From Enterobacter asburiae (GTDB lineage Bacteria > Pseudomonadota > Gammaproteobacteria > Enterobacterales > Enterobacteriaceae), in the NCBI RefSeq assembly GCF_007035645.1, contig NZ_AP019633.1:62001-126000 (forward strand): DNA of 64,000 bases. Reading direction: 5' to 3'. The position numbers and the translations under genes are program-made. How positions within the stretch are numbered: the first letter of the stretch is position 1; the number at the start of each line of letters is the position of its first letter. Shown one piece after another: positions 26,701 through 34,702 of the stretch. The notes beneath the pieces were generated by a model. That model had not been told where the DNA came from, made no database searches, and worked only from the letters and a program-made list of their open reading frames with translations.

Positions 26701-28740
26701 GTTGCCGGATGCATCCTTCAGAGTCAGTGTCAGTACCACATCCTCCTGACTGGCATAACGCGTACGGTCTGTTTTAAGGGTCGAAGTGGCCTGCGAGACA
26801 GAGCCCGCTTTCACTGTGACGGTGGCCTGCGGCTGCGCCAGCTGGATGCCGTTCACAATAGAGCTCACCGTCACCACGCCCGTCCGCGTGGCGCGCATAG
26901 TGGCAGTGTAAACTCCGCCAGCAGACTCCTGCACGTCAGAGAAGGTGACGCCGTCCTGACCGCTGCTGAATCTCACCTTCTGGCCGTTAATCGGAATGCT
27001 CGCCTCATCACGCAGCGTAAGCATTACAGGCACCGGCGTATCCGTGTCGGTAACAGGCTGCCCGACCACCAGTGAGGAGTTAGCATCACTCAGAGTCTGG
27101 CTGATGTTGACAGTGATGGTGCCGGCGCTGTAGCCGCGCACATACGGAGTCAGCGTGAAGTGCTCTTCCTGCGTTCCCGGAGTAACCGTCAGGTCATAGC
27201 TGCCGGCAGAGGTGCGTACGAAATGCCCCACCCGGGCGAGACCGCGTGCAGCCCGCGCTGCGTTTTTGTCGGTATTATCGCTGCGTTCCGTAACAATCTC
27301 ACTTTCGTCCACGTCAACCGGATTGCCGGCTGCATCACGCAGGGTGAGGGTGACTTTCTGCGCACTGGTGCCGTCCGGGACCAGATTAAGCGACGAAAGG
27401 CTCAGGCCCGACAGTGCGGGACTGATGGCTGCCTGTGAAACGACAACACGGGTGCTGGACGCGGCAGAGCGGTTGCCCCGACTGTCCACGGCAACACCGC
27501 GTACCGTATAGGTATTGCCGTGGAGAGCTCTTCCCGGCTGCCAGGCCGGTAGTATAACAGCGTGAGAATGCGGGCCGGAAGACATGATAATCCCTCCGGC
27601 CGCCTCCAGCTCTGGCGACTGCCACTCAATGCGCTCAGCAGGATACCGGCTCTTTATCTCCACGCTCAGGGGCTTCTGCTCACCAGCGTAGCCAGTGACC
27701 AGCTCCTGGGTCTTCAGGAATATGACCTCTTTCTTTTTGTACTCGAGGACAATGTTGCTGTTGCGCTCGACAAGGTCATGGCGAGCACCGCTCAGACTAC
27801 GCAGTGCGGCGACGGAGTCAGGACTGGTCTGATGCGCCCAGGATACGCCCGGGGTGTAGCGCAGCTCAAGACCCAGGCGGGAATCGCTGGCCGAGCCCTT
27901 GCCCTGACGCTGCCCGGCGTTCAGGGTGAGCAGCGGGAACGGCGTCCAGTTCAGGCCTGCAGTGGCGGCATAAGGGTCCTTCTGGCGGTTGCTGTGTCCG
28001 AACAGGCCCACCTCTTCACCGTAGTAGCGCTCAAAGCCCAGCGAGGCGCCGAGCTGCGGCAGCGAAGGAAGCCAGCCGCGGGCGGTAATGTCCCAGCCGT
28101 TTGCCGGACGCTCAAGGTAGTCGGTGACGTCCGGGGAGTCCTTCCAGCCCGAGAGGCGCATGTAGCTGTTGGCGCCAAGGCGGAGGTTGTCGCGCCAGTA
28201 TTCAATACCGAGCCCAGCCCGGGTGTGGCTGCGGGAGAGGTCGTGGTCGATAAAGGCGCTGGCGCCGAGCATACTGTCGGACCCGAAGCTGCGCACGCCG
28301 AGGCCGAGGGAGGACTGCGTGCGGTCGTCCGCCCGGCGGATACCGCCCTGGGCAAAGGTGAGCAGGTCAGGCGAGTCGTGCAGGGGCACCAGGAGGTCGA
28401 GAGAGGAGCCCTTCAGTGAGAAGTCCTTATCAACGTCAATGGTGGTGCGCGCCGTGCCGAACTGGCTGAGCCACTGCTGGACTTCGGCACTGGCGTACCC
28501 GCTGGCGAGTGATGCAGCAGCATCGGTATCTGGGGCGTTGCTCAAGAAGGTCCCTGCCCGGGATGCGGCCTGGGCAAGGCGTGCGGCGGCCTGATTGTCG
28601 TTCACGTCGGCGGTCGCGGTGGTGTCGCGGTTTGGCTGAACGGCGGAGGCAATAGCCGGGGTAAAGGCAACAGATAATGGAGAGCAGAACTGCACCAAAA
28701 GTGTGGCGATTGCAGTTTTCCGAATAAGAACTTTTTTCAC
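23737..28740 (-). CDS. Giant inverse autotransporter adhesin, intimin/invasin type (copy 1, long)
   Basis: A 1667-residue outer-membrane adhesin. It begins with a signal peptide (residues ~1-32) and a helical periplasmic linker, then the inverse-autotransporter beta-barrel (~95-320; LTFAQGGIRRADDRTQSSLGLGVRSF, FIDHDLSRSHTRAGLGIEYWRDNLRLGANSY). Next come Big_1-type Ig domains (~335-660) and about ten tandem ~103-residue Ig-like repeats to the end. Each repeat carries AATSTLAVSG, AGDEMTVTFTPRDAQ and WTQAGGVWTRTFTATTAGTGLTA. There is no C-type lectin cap. The barrel sits N-terminal and exports the passenger to the cell surface. It is followed by the IprA-like regulator. The N-terminal ~780 residues match copy 2 essentially exactly. 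Confidence 0.95.
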   Translation of the reverse strand: MKKVLIRKTAIATLLVQFCSPLSVAFTPAIASAVQPNRDTTATADVNDNQAAARLAQAASRAGTFLSNAPDTDAAASLASGYASAEVQQWLSQFGTARTTIDVDKDFSLKGSSLDLLVPLHDSPDLLTFAQGGIRRADDRTQSSLGLGVRSFGSDSMLGASAFIDHDLSRSHTRAGLGIEYWRDNLRLGANSYMRLSGWKDSPDVTDYLERPANGWDITARGWLPSLPQLGASLGFERYYGEEVGLFGHSNRQKDPYAATAGLNWTPFPLLTLNAGQRQGKGSASDSRLGLELRYTPGVSWAHQTSPDSVAALRSLSGARHDLVERNSNIVLEYKKKEVIFLKTQELVTGYAGEQKPLSVEIKSRYPAERIEWQSPELEAAGGIIMSSGPHSHAVILPAWQPGRALHGNTYTVRGVAVDSRGNRSAASSTRVVVSQAAISPALSGLSLSSLNLVPDGTSAQKVTLTLRDAAGNPVDVDESEIVTERSDNTDKNAARAARGLARVGHFVRTSAGSYDLTVTPGTQEEHFTLTPYVRGYSAGTITVNISQTLSDANSSLVVGQPVTDTDTPVPVMLTLRDEASIPINGQKVRFSSGQDGVTFSDVQESAGGVYTATMRATRTGVVTVSSIVNGIQLAQPQATVTVKAGSVSQATSTLKTDRTRYASQEDVVLTLTLKDASGNSVTEVDLASATFTGPGLQEKEGSAWTQAGGVWTRTFTATTAGTGLTAGITLGGTAVTSAAYTITAAAASAATSTLGVSGGVNGTFTAGDEMTITFTPRDAQDNPATITAEAADTITVANAAPAQGSAWTQAGGVWTRTFTATTAGTGLTAGVTLGDGTVTSAPYSVTAGAASAATSTLAVSGGTNGTFAAGDSMTVTFTPRDAQGNPADIAAAVADTIAVPGATPAQGSTWTQAGGVWTRTFTATTAGTGLTAGVTLGDGTVTSAPYSVTAGAASAATSTLAVSGDTFAAGDSMTVTFTPRDAQGNPADIAAAVADTIAVPGATPAQGSTWTQAGGVWTRTFTATTAGTGITAGVTLGDGTVTSAPYSVTAGAASAATSTLAVSGGTNGTFTAGDEMTVTFTPRDAQGNPADIAAAVADTIAVPGATPAQGSTWTQAGGVWTRTFTATTAGTGITAGVTLGDGTVTSAPYSVTAGAASAATSTLAVSGGTNGTFTAGDEMTVTFTPRDAQDNPATITAAVADTIAVPGATPAQGSTWTQAGGVWTRTFTATTAGTGLTAGVTLGDGTVTSAPYSVTAGAASAATSTLAVSGGTNGTFAAGDSMTVTFTPRDAQGNPADIAAAVADTIAVPGATPAQGSTWTQAGGVWTRTFTATTAGTGLTAGVTLGDGTVTSAPYSVTAGAVSAATSTLAVSGGANGTFRVGDEMTVTFTPRDAQGNPAGIDTDILETMTVIGTLPLLNTTWTQADGVWTRTFTAASFGTDLMALLFLPDGAIASATYTITDGEASAANSTLAVSGDTFTAGDEMTVTFIPRNNFNGPATITAEAADTITVANAAPAQGSAWTQADGVWTRTFTATTAGTGLTAGITLGSGTVTSAAYTITAGAASAATSTLVVSGNTFWIGDEMTVTFTPRDAQGNIANMPPDSPDTINIPGAGPAPTPAWMPAGGTWLMTGIAQNEGSDMVASITLADGIVLSAPYTITAGATN
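23740..26503 (-). repeat. Tandem 309-bp coding repeats in adhesin copy 1
   Basis: About nine consecutive units starting near plus-strand positions 26486, 26177, 25868, 25568, 25259, 24950, 24640, 24330 and 24030, spacing 309 bp with two ~300-bp units where a Gly-Gly-Thr-Asn-Gly loop is shortened. The central units (24650-26180) are almost identical in bases, a sign of recent unequal recombination. The two units nearest the 3' end have diverged. Confidence 0.93.
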
Positions 28741-28938
28741 AGTTTAATATTCTTCCTAATGGAATGAATGACTGCGGTACTTTAGAATCGGAGTGTGTTT
28801 TTTTGGAATGTAATTTTGTTGATTATAGTTATATTAGTTTTATGTGTGTAGAAAGTTTATTTTTTTGGATAGAAAAACCAGCAGAATAAGTGCATGTCGT
28901 GGTCGGGGCTGGTGACTGGCGGAGTTTACGGTGTATGG

Positions 28939-28968
28939 AAAAAAAACCGCCCGGGGAGGGCGGAAAAA
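28939..28968 (-). terminator. Intrinsic terminator-like hairpin upstream of adhesin copy 1
   Basis: On the minus strand CCGCCC-TCCCC-GGGCGG is followed by eight T. It lies ~200 bp upstream of the adhesin start in the same orientation and is duplicated in the other arm. It would stop read-through from a gene no longer present. Confidence 0.65.
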
Positions 28969-29108
28969 CCACATCCAGAAAAACAGGGGAATGCAGTGCA
29001 ACACAATGTTCAGAAGAATCATGACAGGCTATGCTGGCAATTGACAGGCTATAATGGGATGGCTGGAGTGCAAAATAACACGTATCACTCTGTACATGAC
29101 GGAGGGGG

Positions 29109-30110
29109 GCGAAAAACGAGATCAGATATTAGCCATTTATAACACATCCTTTTATCTCTGCAACCGGCTGAACCGTACCGGGTTTCAGGGAGACTAAACT
29201 CTCAGTGAAAGAAGAACCGAAATGTTATCCAAAACGAGCCAACCGTTATATGCCCCCTTTGATGAAAAGGCGATCCGTGCGGCTTCGGCCAGCCATTATC
29301 AGACCCAGCAGCCGTCCTATCCGTCGAGACGGGTCTGTTGCTGCCAATGTGACAAGCTTGTGTTACATTTCGCTGATTATCGAAGGTCTTCACCTTATTA
29401 GGTCTGTTAGTTCACTTCGCAAACACCTTTAAACTGCTTCCCTTTGCCGTGTAACGGGCTTTCCCCATCACAGACTACTGCGGAAGCTCCGCCAGCCAGC
29501 GAGTCATCGGAGCCATGCCCCCTTAACATCCGTCGCTGACTTTCCCCGGTTCACCTTTCAGCTTCCGTCAGGGAAGCCTTAACTGACTGGAAGTCTGTGT
29601 GGCTCAATATCATCTCGTTGCGTTCCCCTAGCAGTTACTGAATGTAGCCATCCGGACTAATTGTCGTTCACGTAGGCGGTCGCGGTTTGGCTGAACGGTA
29701 GAGGCAAGAGCCGTGGTAAAGGCAACATATCATAGAGAGGAGCTGAACCAAAAGTGTGGCGAGTCATGCGAAAACATGGAATTGTGGAGGATTGTTGGAA
29801 GACGGACATTTATAGCAAAGGAAAATCTGGCACGAGGAAATACTAGCTGTTTTGTCAGCCAAAATGAGCATTCGCGCGATAGCTGCTACACTTAATTCTA
29901 GTCATTAGACGATCCCTGCTGAAGTTCAGCGTAATCGAGGCAGGCGCTATTACAAAGCTGTTGATGCTAATAACCGTGCAAATAGGATATCAAAAAGAAC
30001 AAAATCGTGCTTACTGGAACAGAATTTACCGATGTGAGCGCTTGGTAGTGATTAGCTTATGTAGCATTAATCATAAATATATTCGCCGGTATTATCGTAG
30101 CTGGAACTTT
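29109..30110. other. Gene-free kilobase with mixed remnants
   Basis: No intact gene. Short ORFs around 29205-29430 have no recognisable product. The GC-richer block 29400-29650 looks like decayed mobile-element DNA that I could not assign. The only firm item is the adhesin-leader fragment at 29657-29765. Confidence 0.4.
29657..29765 (-). pseudogene. Divergent fragment of the adhesin signal-peptide region
   Basis: Plus-strand 29657-29765 resembles 28600-28710, the minus-strand coding sequence of the adhesin leader (gtcgttcacgt-ggcggtcgcgg, tttggctgaacgg, gaggcaa-agcc-gggtaaaggcaaca, ccaaaagtgtggcga). It has small deletions and substitutions and no surrounding barrel sequence, so it is a relic of an additional adhesin copy. 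Confidence 0.75.
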
Positions 30111-31673
30111 TCACTCGTAACCTTGAACGGTATTATCATCGGCTGCCCGAGTTTGTTCCAGCATATTTTTAAACTCATTTAAAGGTACAGGTATACTGAA
30201 ATAATAACCCTGAAAATGTGTCACCCCCATTGCTCTCAGCATTTGTTTTTGTGTCTCGTTCTCTACACCTTCAGCTATTATAGCGCAGCCCAGCTTTCTG
30301 GCCAGATTAATAATACTGGAAATCACATATTGACAAACTCTATCATTTTCAACACCGGAAGTAAACATCTTATCGATTTTTAGATAGTCAGGAGAGAAAA
30401 GCTTTACATAGCTGTAGTTGGCATTTCCTGTTCCAAAGTCATCCAATGACAATGCAATATGACGTTCTTTTAATGACTCTATAACTTCCTGTGTTTCTAA
30501 ACTGTCGGTAATTATTTCCCTTTCGGTTACCTCTAGGACGATACGGAAATGATTGGGTGAAACAAGCCGTGAAAAATAATCACATAATGAGAGTATGTCT
30601 TTGTTTTTAAAATGCCATGCACTTACGTTGAAACAAATAATGAGAGGAGTATAGCCGGCGAAACTGAATTCTTTCAATTCTTTTGCCGTATTTATAAAGC
30701 AGATGCTTGTCAGTTCTTTAATCGTGCCGTTCTCTTCCGCCAGTTTGATAAATATATCGGGTGCGATATAATCCTTACCGGGTTCTAACCAGCGAAGAAG
30801 TATCTCACCGCCTGCAATTTGCTCATTCTCTGCATCATAAATCGGCTGGATCCAGGGTGAGATTTCAGCTTTTTTTATCGCTTTATGAAGACGGGCATCA
30901 AGCGTTTTACGATAAAGAACGTACCGGCTCATAAGAAAACTGGTCAGAACCGAAAAAAATACAACTAAAGCTATTGAATCCCAGGAATGTTGCAGGAAAG
31001 TAGAAAATGTGTATATCTGTGAAATATCCGCTACGACTGAGAAAGGATACAGCGAAGAATCTTGAGAGATCGTTTTCTCAACTCCTGGCTGGGTGATAAC
31101 GATACCATCCTTGCTCATAAATTTATTACCTACCTGTATATAAAAATGTGATTTACTGTCTATTAGCTTCAGTATATTGTACAGATAATACCCATCGACA
31201 CCGGCCAGCACAGAATTTCCATAGCTCGTAAGGTTACGATAGACAATAAGAGAGCGGTAAGGTGTCAGTTCGTTTCCATTAAGCAGTAACAGTTTTCCCT
31301 GAGTGTAATCTTTTCCATCAACGTCAAAATGTCTGCTGCCGTAGACAGTTGTACAGTAAATCTGATTGTACTTAGCAAGATTAATAGAACGGACATCAGG
31401 AATTGCAGCAACATGTGCCCGCAGAGCTGAAAGAACCGAATCTGTGCAGGTACTTCCAGCATACATGGCGCCTTTTTCAGAGGCTGACTTTGCATGCCCT
31501 AATATTGCCTCAACTCTTACTGCGGCCTGCACAAGCTGATTGCGTGTCTCTTGCTCAAGCATTGATTCCATTTTCCAGTAACTGAATGCGAGACCTGAAA
31601 TAAAGATTACAAAGAAGACAAATGCATTAAAAAGCCATATCGGAAGTTCTAAATTTTTCATAGTATCTGGCAT
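30111..31673 (-). CDS. Membrane CSS-EAL cyclic-di-GMP phosphodiesterase
   Basis: A 520-residue protein with a transmembrane helix at ~12-33, a periplasmic CSS-type domain with paired cysteines C76 (STCTD) and C107 (QIYCTT), a second helix at ~231-253 and a C-terminal EAL domain. CSS-EAL enzymes hydrolyse c-di-GMP and are tuned by periplasmic redox state of the cysteines. The first motif reads E290-I-L-L-R-W instead of EALLRW, but other active-site elements are present: FNVSAW, EVTERE, DDFGTG (411-416), K433 in LKIDK and EGVE (469). It may still be active. It is transcribed away from the fimbrial head at 32.4 kb and probably tunes the sessile switch in this adhesion island. Confidence 0.9.
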   Translation of the reverse strand: MPDTMKNLELPIWLFNAFVFFVIFISGLAFSYWKMESMLEQETRNQLVQAAVRVEAILGHAKSASEKGAMYAGSTCTDSVLSALRAHVAAIPDVRSINLAKYNQIYCTTVYGSRHFDVDGKDYTQGKLLLLNGNELTPYRSLIVYRNLTSYGNSVLAGVDGYYLYNILKLIDSKSHFYIQVGNKFMSKDGIVITQPGVEKTISQDSSLYPFSVVADISQIYTFSTFLQHSWDSIALVVFFSVLTSFLMSRYVLYRKTLDARLHKAIKKAEISPWIQPIYDAENEQIAGGEILLRWLEPGKDYIAPDIFIKLAEENGTIKELTSICFINTAKELKEFSFAGYTPLIICFNVSAWHFKNKDILSLCDYFSRLVSPNHFRIVLEVTEREIITDSLETQEVIESLKERHIALSLDDFGTGNANYSYVKLFSPDYLKIDKMFTSGVENDRVCQYVISSIINLARKLGCAIIAEGVENETQKQMLRAMGVTHFQGYYFSIPVPLNEFKNMLEQTRAADDNTVQGYE

Positions 31674-32360
31674 CTTAATATACGGGAGGCTGTACTTAAT
31701 AAAGTAGCATGAAAAAAGATATTTTGCATGTGTGCAGGATAAACAATAGTAATTCAGATTGCTCGATAATATGTAGTCTAATGAAATATTAGGGCATTAT
31801 GCTACGTGTCAGCCTATTTTTCTCCTGCAGATCCCTCGCAGCAGCCTCAGTTAGTTCCCACTGCTGCTTCCCTCAGTCGCCCGCTCCTTACATCCGGCTG
31901 CGAACTGGATTATCTGCTTCGCCATTCGGACTCTTATATAGTGCCACCCTCCATCCTCCACCCGCCGCCATCGCGACATTATATGCTGATATAAAGGTTG
32001 TGCATAGTGTTATAAATTAATATTTATGTAATTGAAATATTATCTTTCAATAACCACCCTGTCCTTCCTATTATTTTTCCGCAATTAGAGCGACCTAATC
32101 CCATAAACCGTCGCCGCATTGCTGCATCATGCGCAGCGGTAAAATAAAGCCACTATGCGCCTGCCTTGCGGTTTTTTCAGGCAGATTTGAGGAACACTTT
32201 AATCTTGCCCGCAGGACGCTTCATTTTGTGGATGCGCCCTGATTTTCCGCCCGGCAATCCTGCTTTATCCTGGAATCAAGCGCCACAAAGATGCAGAACT
32301 GCGGTTTTATTGCCTGGATGCAGGAATGCTGCTTACTGCTTTTACTGACTGGAGTTTCTG
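31674..32360. promoter_or_regulatory. Divergent control region of EAL gene and fimbrial operon head 1
   Basis: A 690-bp non-coding region. From 31826 on it is part of the inner inverted repeat, so 535 bp upstream of the chaperone is shared with the other operon head (49845-50379), and both heads have the same promoter. AT-rich sequence at ~32010-32090 is the likeliest promoter area. I could not fix a -35/-10 pair with confidence. Confidence 0.45.
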
Positions 32361-33125
32361 GTGAAAAACACCCATATTACCCGCGCGCCGCTGTTCCTCG
32401 CGCTTATTTTCGTTATGCCTTCCGCCAGCTCAGCGGAGCCACAAACCAAACTGGAGCAGAAGACCACCACCTACTCTGTCGGCCTCAGTGCAACCCGTCT
32501 GATATACACACCGGGCTCGACAGGGGTTTCCGTCACTATCAATAACCCGAACGATTTCCCTGTTCTTGCCCAGAGCGAAGTTTCTCCTGATGATGGTGGG
32601 AGCCGTGTACCGTTCTCGGTTACCCCTCCCCTGTTCAGACTTGACGCAGGCCAGCAGAGCCGTGTGCGCATCATAATGACCGGCGACAGCAGCCCGAAGG
32701 ATCGTGAATCCCTCAACTGGTTCTGCGTGACAGGTATCCCGCCTGAAAAAGGGGACGCCTGGGATGAGCGCAAGGACGCCAAAAACGGCAGCGCCACACT
32801 TGACGTTAAGGTTAAGCTTCGTCAGTGCATCAAACTCTTTACACGGCCTGCAGGTCTGAGCAGCACCCCGGAAGCGGCAAGCTCAGAGCTCACCTGGTAC
32901 CGCGATGCTAAAGGGGTGCGGGCGATGAATAACTCGCCTTATTTCATTAACCTCAAGACCATCTCTGTGGGTGGAAAATCCATTGATGCCCCGGACTATA
33001 TCGCGCCGTTCAGCAGTCGCATCTACACCGTATCCGGTGGTACCGGTCCGGCCAGCGAGCTGAAGTATGTGGTGATTAACGACCTGGGCGGTGATAGCGC
33101 GCAGGTAACCGCCCGTATTCAGTGA
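32361..33125 (+). CDS. FGL-type fimbrial chaperone (head 1)
   Basis: A 254-residue periplasmic chaperone starting with GTG; GGAG lies 7 nt before it. Signal peptide ends near SSAEP. The two-domain PapD fold is recognisable from SATRLIYTPGSTGVSVTINNPNDFPVLAQSEV, and the long F1-G1 region (VPFSVTPPLFRLDAGQQSRVRII) plus the cysteine pair C122 (NWFCVTGIPP) and C156 (LRQCIKLFTRP) mark the FGL/gamma-3 group that builds Afa, Saf and F1-capsule-like thin fibres. Identical to the copy at 49080-49844. Here the next gene, the usher, is broken, so this chaperone may only serve in trans. Confidence 0.93.
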   Translation: MKNTHITRAPLFLALIFVMPSASSAEPQTKLEQKTTTYSVGLSATRLIYTPGSTGVSVTINNPNDFPVLAQSEVSPDDGGSRVPFSVTPPLFRLDAGQQSRVRIIMTGDSSPKDRESLNWFCVTGIPPEKGDAWDERKDAKNGSATLDVKVKLRQCIKLFTRPAGLSSTPEAASSELTWYRDAKGVRAMNNSPYFINLKTISVGGKSIDAPDYIAPFSSRIYTVSGGTGPASELKYVVINDLGGDSAQVTARIQ

Positions 33126-33163
33126 TGATTTTCATCTTTAGTTTTCCGGGGAGCCATCAAACC

Positions 33164-33519
33164 ATGCGTATTACTGCGATATTTTGCGTGCCTGCCGTTT
33201 TGACCTGCCTGACACTGTTTTCAGAGTCTGCGGCCGCACGCACCTATACTTTCGACCCGGCTATGCTGGGAGAGGCCGGGGTCGGAGCAGACATAAGCCT
33301 TTTTAACGAAGGTGCGCAGCTGCCGGGAACCTATATGGTCGACATTCTGCTCAATGGCCAGCGAGTGGACAGCCGGGAGGTTGTGTTCTCGCTGGTGCGT
33401 GAGGATAACCGTCCCGTGCTTTAGTCCGCTGGAGCGGAAGCGAGTGCAGTGCAAACTATACACTCCCTGCAAGTCCGGGAGCTTCAGGCGTCCATACCAT
33501 ACAGGCGACGTGCCGCTGA
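33164..33519 (+). pseudogene. Internally deleted fimbrial usher (head 1)
   Basis: The first ~100 codons match the intact usher at 46525-49041, then a 2161-bp deletion joins them to its last ~30 codons. The join at 33420-33423 is a shared TTTA. Because 2161 is not a multiple of three, the frame ends at once (GTG CTT TAG at 33422-33424). Only the signal peptide and part of the N-terminal domain could be made. The distal usher sequence (SGSECSANYTLPASPGASG in the intact copy) survives out of frame to 33519. Confidence 0.95.
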
Positions 33520-33540
33520 CGGCACCCACAGGAGAATTAG

Positions 33541-33990
33541 ATGAGAATTCTGAAAGCAATCTTGCGGGCGACCCTGGTCGCCATAATCCTGAGTTTCCTG
33601 CAGTCGCTTCCGGCATCGGCAGACATTCCGCATATCGATTTTCGCCCGGAAGCGACCCGAACCGCCGGGCCTGTTGCAGACGGCTCCCTGCTCGGAAGGG
33701 GGCGGGTGACCTGGAATGGGCCGCATGAAGGTTTCCGTCTGTGGCTGGAAGGGGGTCAGGATGCTGGCGATTATCGTCTTGCACTCACCTCCCCCGGTGG
33801 TACAGGTCTTCCACTTCGGGTCAGGATTGAGACCGACGAGCCGGCGACCGCAGAAGATGCAGGACGTGGCCTGCGTATTCTGAGTAGTCAGAACAGTGTC
33901 AATTTCAGGATAGTTACGGACGGCCATCAGGAGGCAAGCCCCGGCATGTGGCGGTTGCTTATCGGGGCGTCAACGGTGCTGAGCCTCTAA
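33541..33990 (+). CDS. AfaD/SafD-like tip subunit (head 1)
   Basis: A 149-residue secreted subunit with a signal peptide ending near PASA. It resembles AfaD/SafD tip invasins: RGRVTWNGPHEGFRLWLEGGQ (AfaD: HTGFHVWMN), then LPLRVRIETDE and the final donor-accepting strand region VNFRIVTDGHQEASPGMWRLLIGAS (AfaD: DVMADGNQDIAPGEYRFSVGG). These cap the fibre and mediate uptake or binding. Unlike AfaD I see no cysteine pair. Identical to 46054-46503. It lies 21 bp after the usher remnant. Confidence 0.8.
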   Translation: MRILKAILRATLVAIILSFLQSLPASADIPHIDFRPEATRTAGPVADGSLLGRGRVTWNGPHEGFRLWLEGGQDAGDYRLALTSPGGTGLPLRVRIETDEPATAEDAGRGLRILSSQNSVNFRIVTDGHQEASPGMWRLLIGASTVLSL

Positions 33991-34093
33991 AACACAACTC
34001 CTTTTACTGTGACCATGGGTACGAAAGGCCAGTAATTTTCGGATCCGTAAAGTGTGGTTCAGCAGGGTCAAAACCCAGAATAATGGAAAAAAG

Positions 34094-34669
34094 ATGATTT
34101 ATAAAATGAAAAAACTGGTTTTTGCCAGTGCCCTGATATGGTCGTCAGCATCCGTCCTCGCCGCTGACTTCAGCGATCGTCAGGAAAAGGCGGCAGAATT
34201 TTCTGATGGCGGTACGGCAGAGACGCTCGTAACCTTTCAGGCGCCTGCTGATGCCTTTGAGCTTGAAGTCAACGGCTATGTGGTACCTGCTGGCCCTATA
34301 GAACTACGCCGTATAGTCGCGGATTTTGAGATTAAAACCAAGGTGCCGCGATATATCGCTTTCGCTTTTGCTAACCCCGAATCGACTGAAATCATCTCTG
34401 TGTCTCAAGTTATTCCAGGTACAGGTGTTACAAATGCGAACATGGTACTTTCCTTGGTGGATGTAGATGATTTACCTTTGACTTCTGAACCAACTACATT
34501 TTTACCCTCTGACTCCGGGGCAGGTTATTGGGAGATAACAGAGAAAATGGTTACCTATCAAAAAGCGTTTATTTTTGCTGTCGGCTCCTATGATCACGGT
34601 TATGTTAAGAATACGTTATTCCCCGGTCGATACGAGATAAAGATTAAGGCTGCGGTATATAATCCTTGA
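34094..34669 (+). CDS. Saf-like fimbrial subunit, variant A (head 1)
   Basis: About 191 residues from MIYKMKKLVF; GGA in tggaaaaaag is the likely ribosome site, and the longer frame from 34052 lacks one. The signal peptide and mature N-terminus (ADFSDRQ) are identical to the pilin at 45444-45950, and the rest is unrelated in sequence: identity ends at 34184, the edge of the inner repeat. The mature part has alternating beta strands and ends IKAAVYNP, the usual C-terminus of this pilin set. The N-terminal strand would donate to the neighbouring subunit. It reads as a variable pilin cassette joined to a constant leader. Confidence 0.82.
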   Translation: MIYKMKKLVFASALIWSSASVLAADFSDRQEKAAEFSDGGTAETLVTFQAPADAFELEVNGYVVPAGPIELRRIVADFEIKTKVPRYIAFAFANPESTEIISVSQVIPGTGVTNANMVLSLVDVDDLPLTSEPTTFLPSDSGAGYWEITEKMVTYQKAFIFAVGSYDHGYVKNTLFPGRYEIKIKAAVYNP

Positions 34670-34702
34670 GCGACTCCAAGCTCAATTAGTAGGGAAATAA
34701 GG

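Larger units (their letters stand above)
22086..29108. repeat. Outer inverted repeat, left arm (~7.0 kb)
   Basis: This segment reads on the minus strand almost exactly as 58151-63341 reads on the plus strand. It contains an IS5-family remnant, the IprA-like regulator and the giant adhesin gene with its leader. The length difference (7023 against 5191 bp) is explained by extra Ig-like repeats in the adhesin (607 codons) plus a small indel near the IS remnant. At the adhesin side the match stops within a G-run (29104-29109 here, 58150 in the other arm). Identity is highest in the adhesin N-terminus and regulator and lower in the IS remnant. Confidence 0.93.
31826..34184. repeat. Inner inverted repeat, left arm (2.36 kb, internally deleted)
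   Basis: Inverted copy of 45860-50379. Position p here pairs with 82205-p up to 33423 and with 80044-p from 33424 on, so this arm lacks 2161 bp of usher. The arm ends at 31826, upstream of the chaperone, and at 34184, right after the first codons of the mature pilin. The match is essentially perfect over both blocks, implying recent duplication or ongoing gene conversion. Confidence 0.96.

Noticed and set aside
23744..26749. Series of long plus-strand ORFs opposite the adhesin repeats
   Set aside because: They repeat with the 309-bp period of the real minus-strand gene and are codon-bias artefacts.
27562..28419. Long plus-strand ORF opposite the adhesin barrel (285 codons)
   Set aside because: Antisense shadow of the GC-rich adhesin gene; the same shadow appears in the other arm. 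No ribosome site or recognisable domain.
29205..29432. 75-codon ORF after the left outer arm
   Set aside because: No ribosome site and no protein-like composition; surrounded by degenerate sequence.
33221..33784. 187-codon minus-strand ORF across the usher deletion
   Set aside because: Created by the deletion join opposite real genes; its equivalent in the right arm continues differently.
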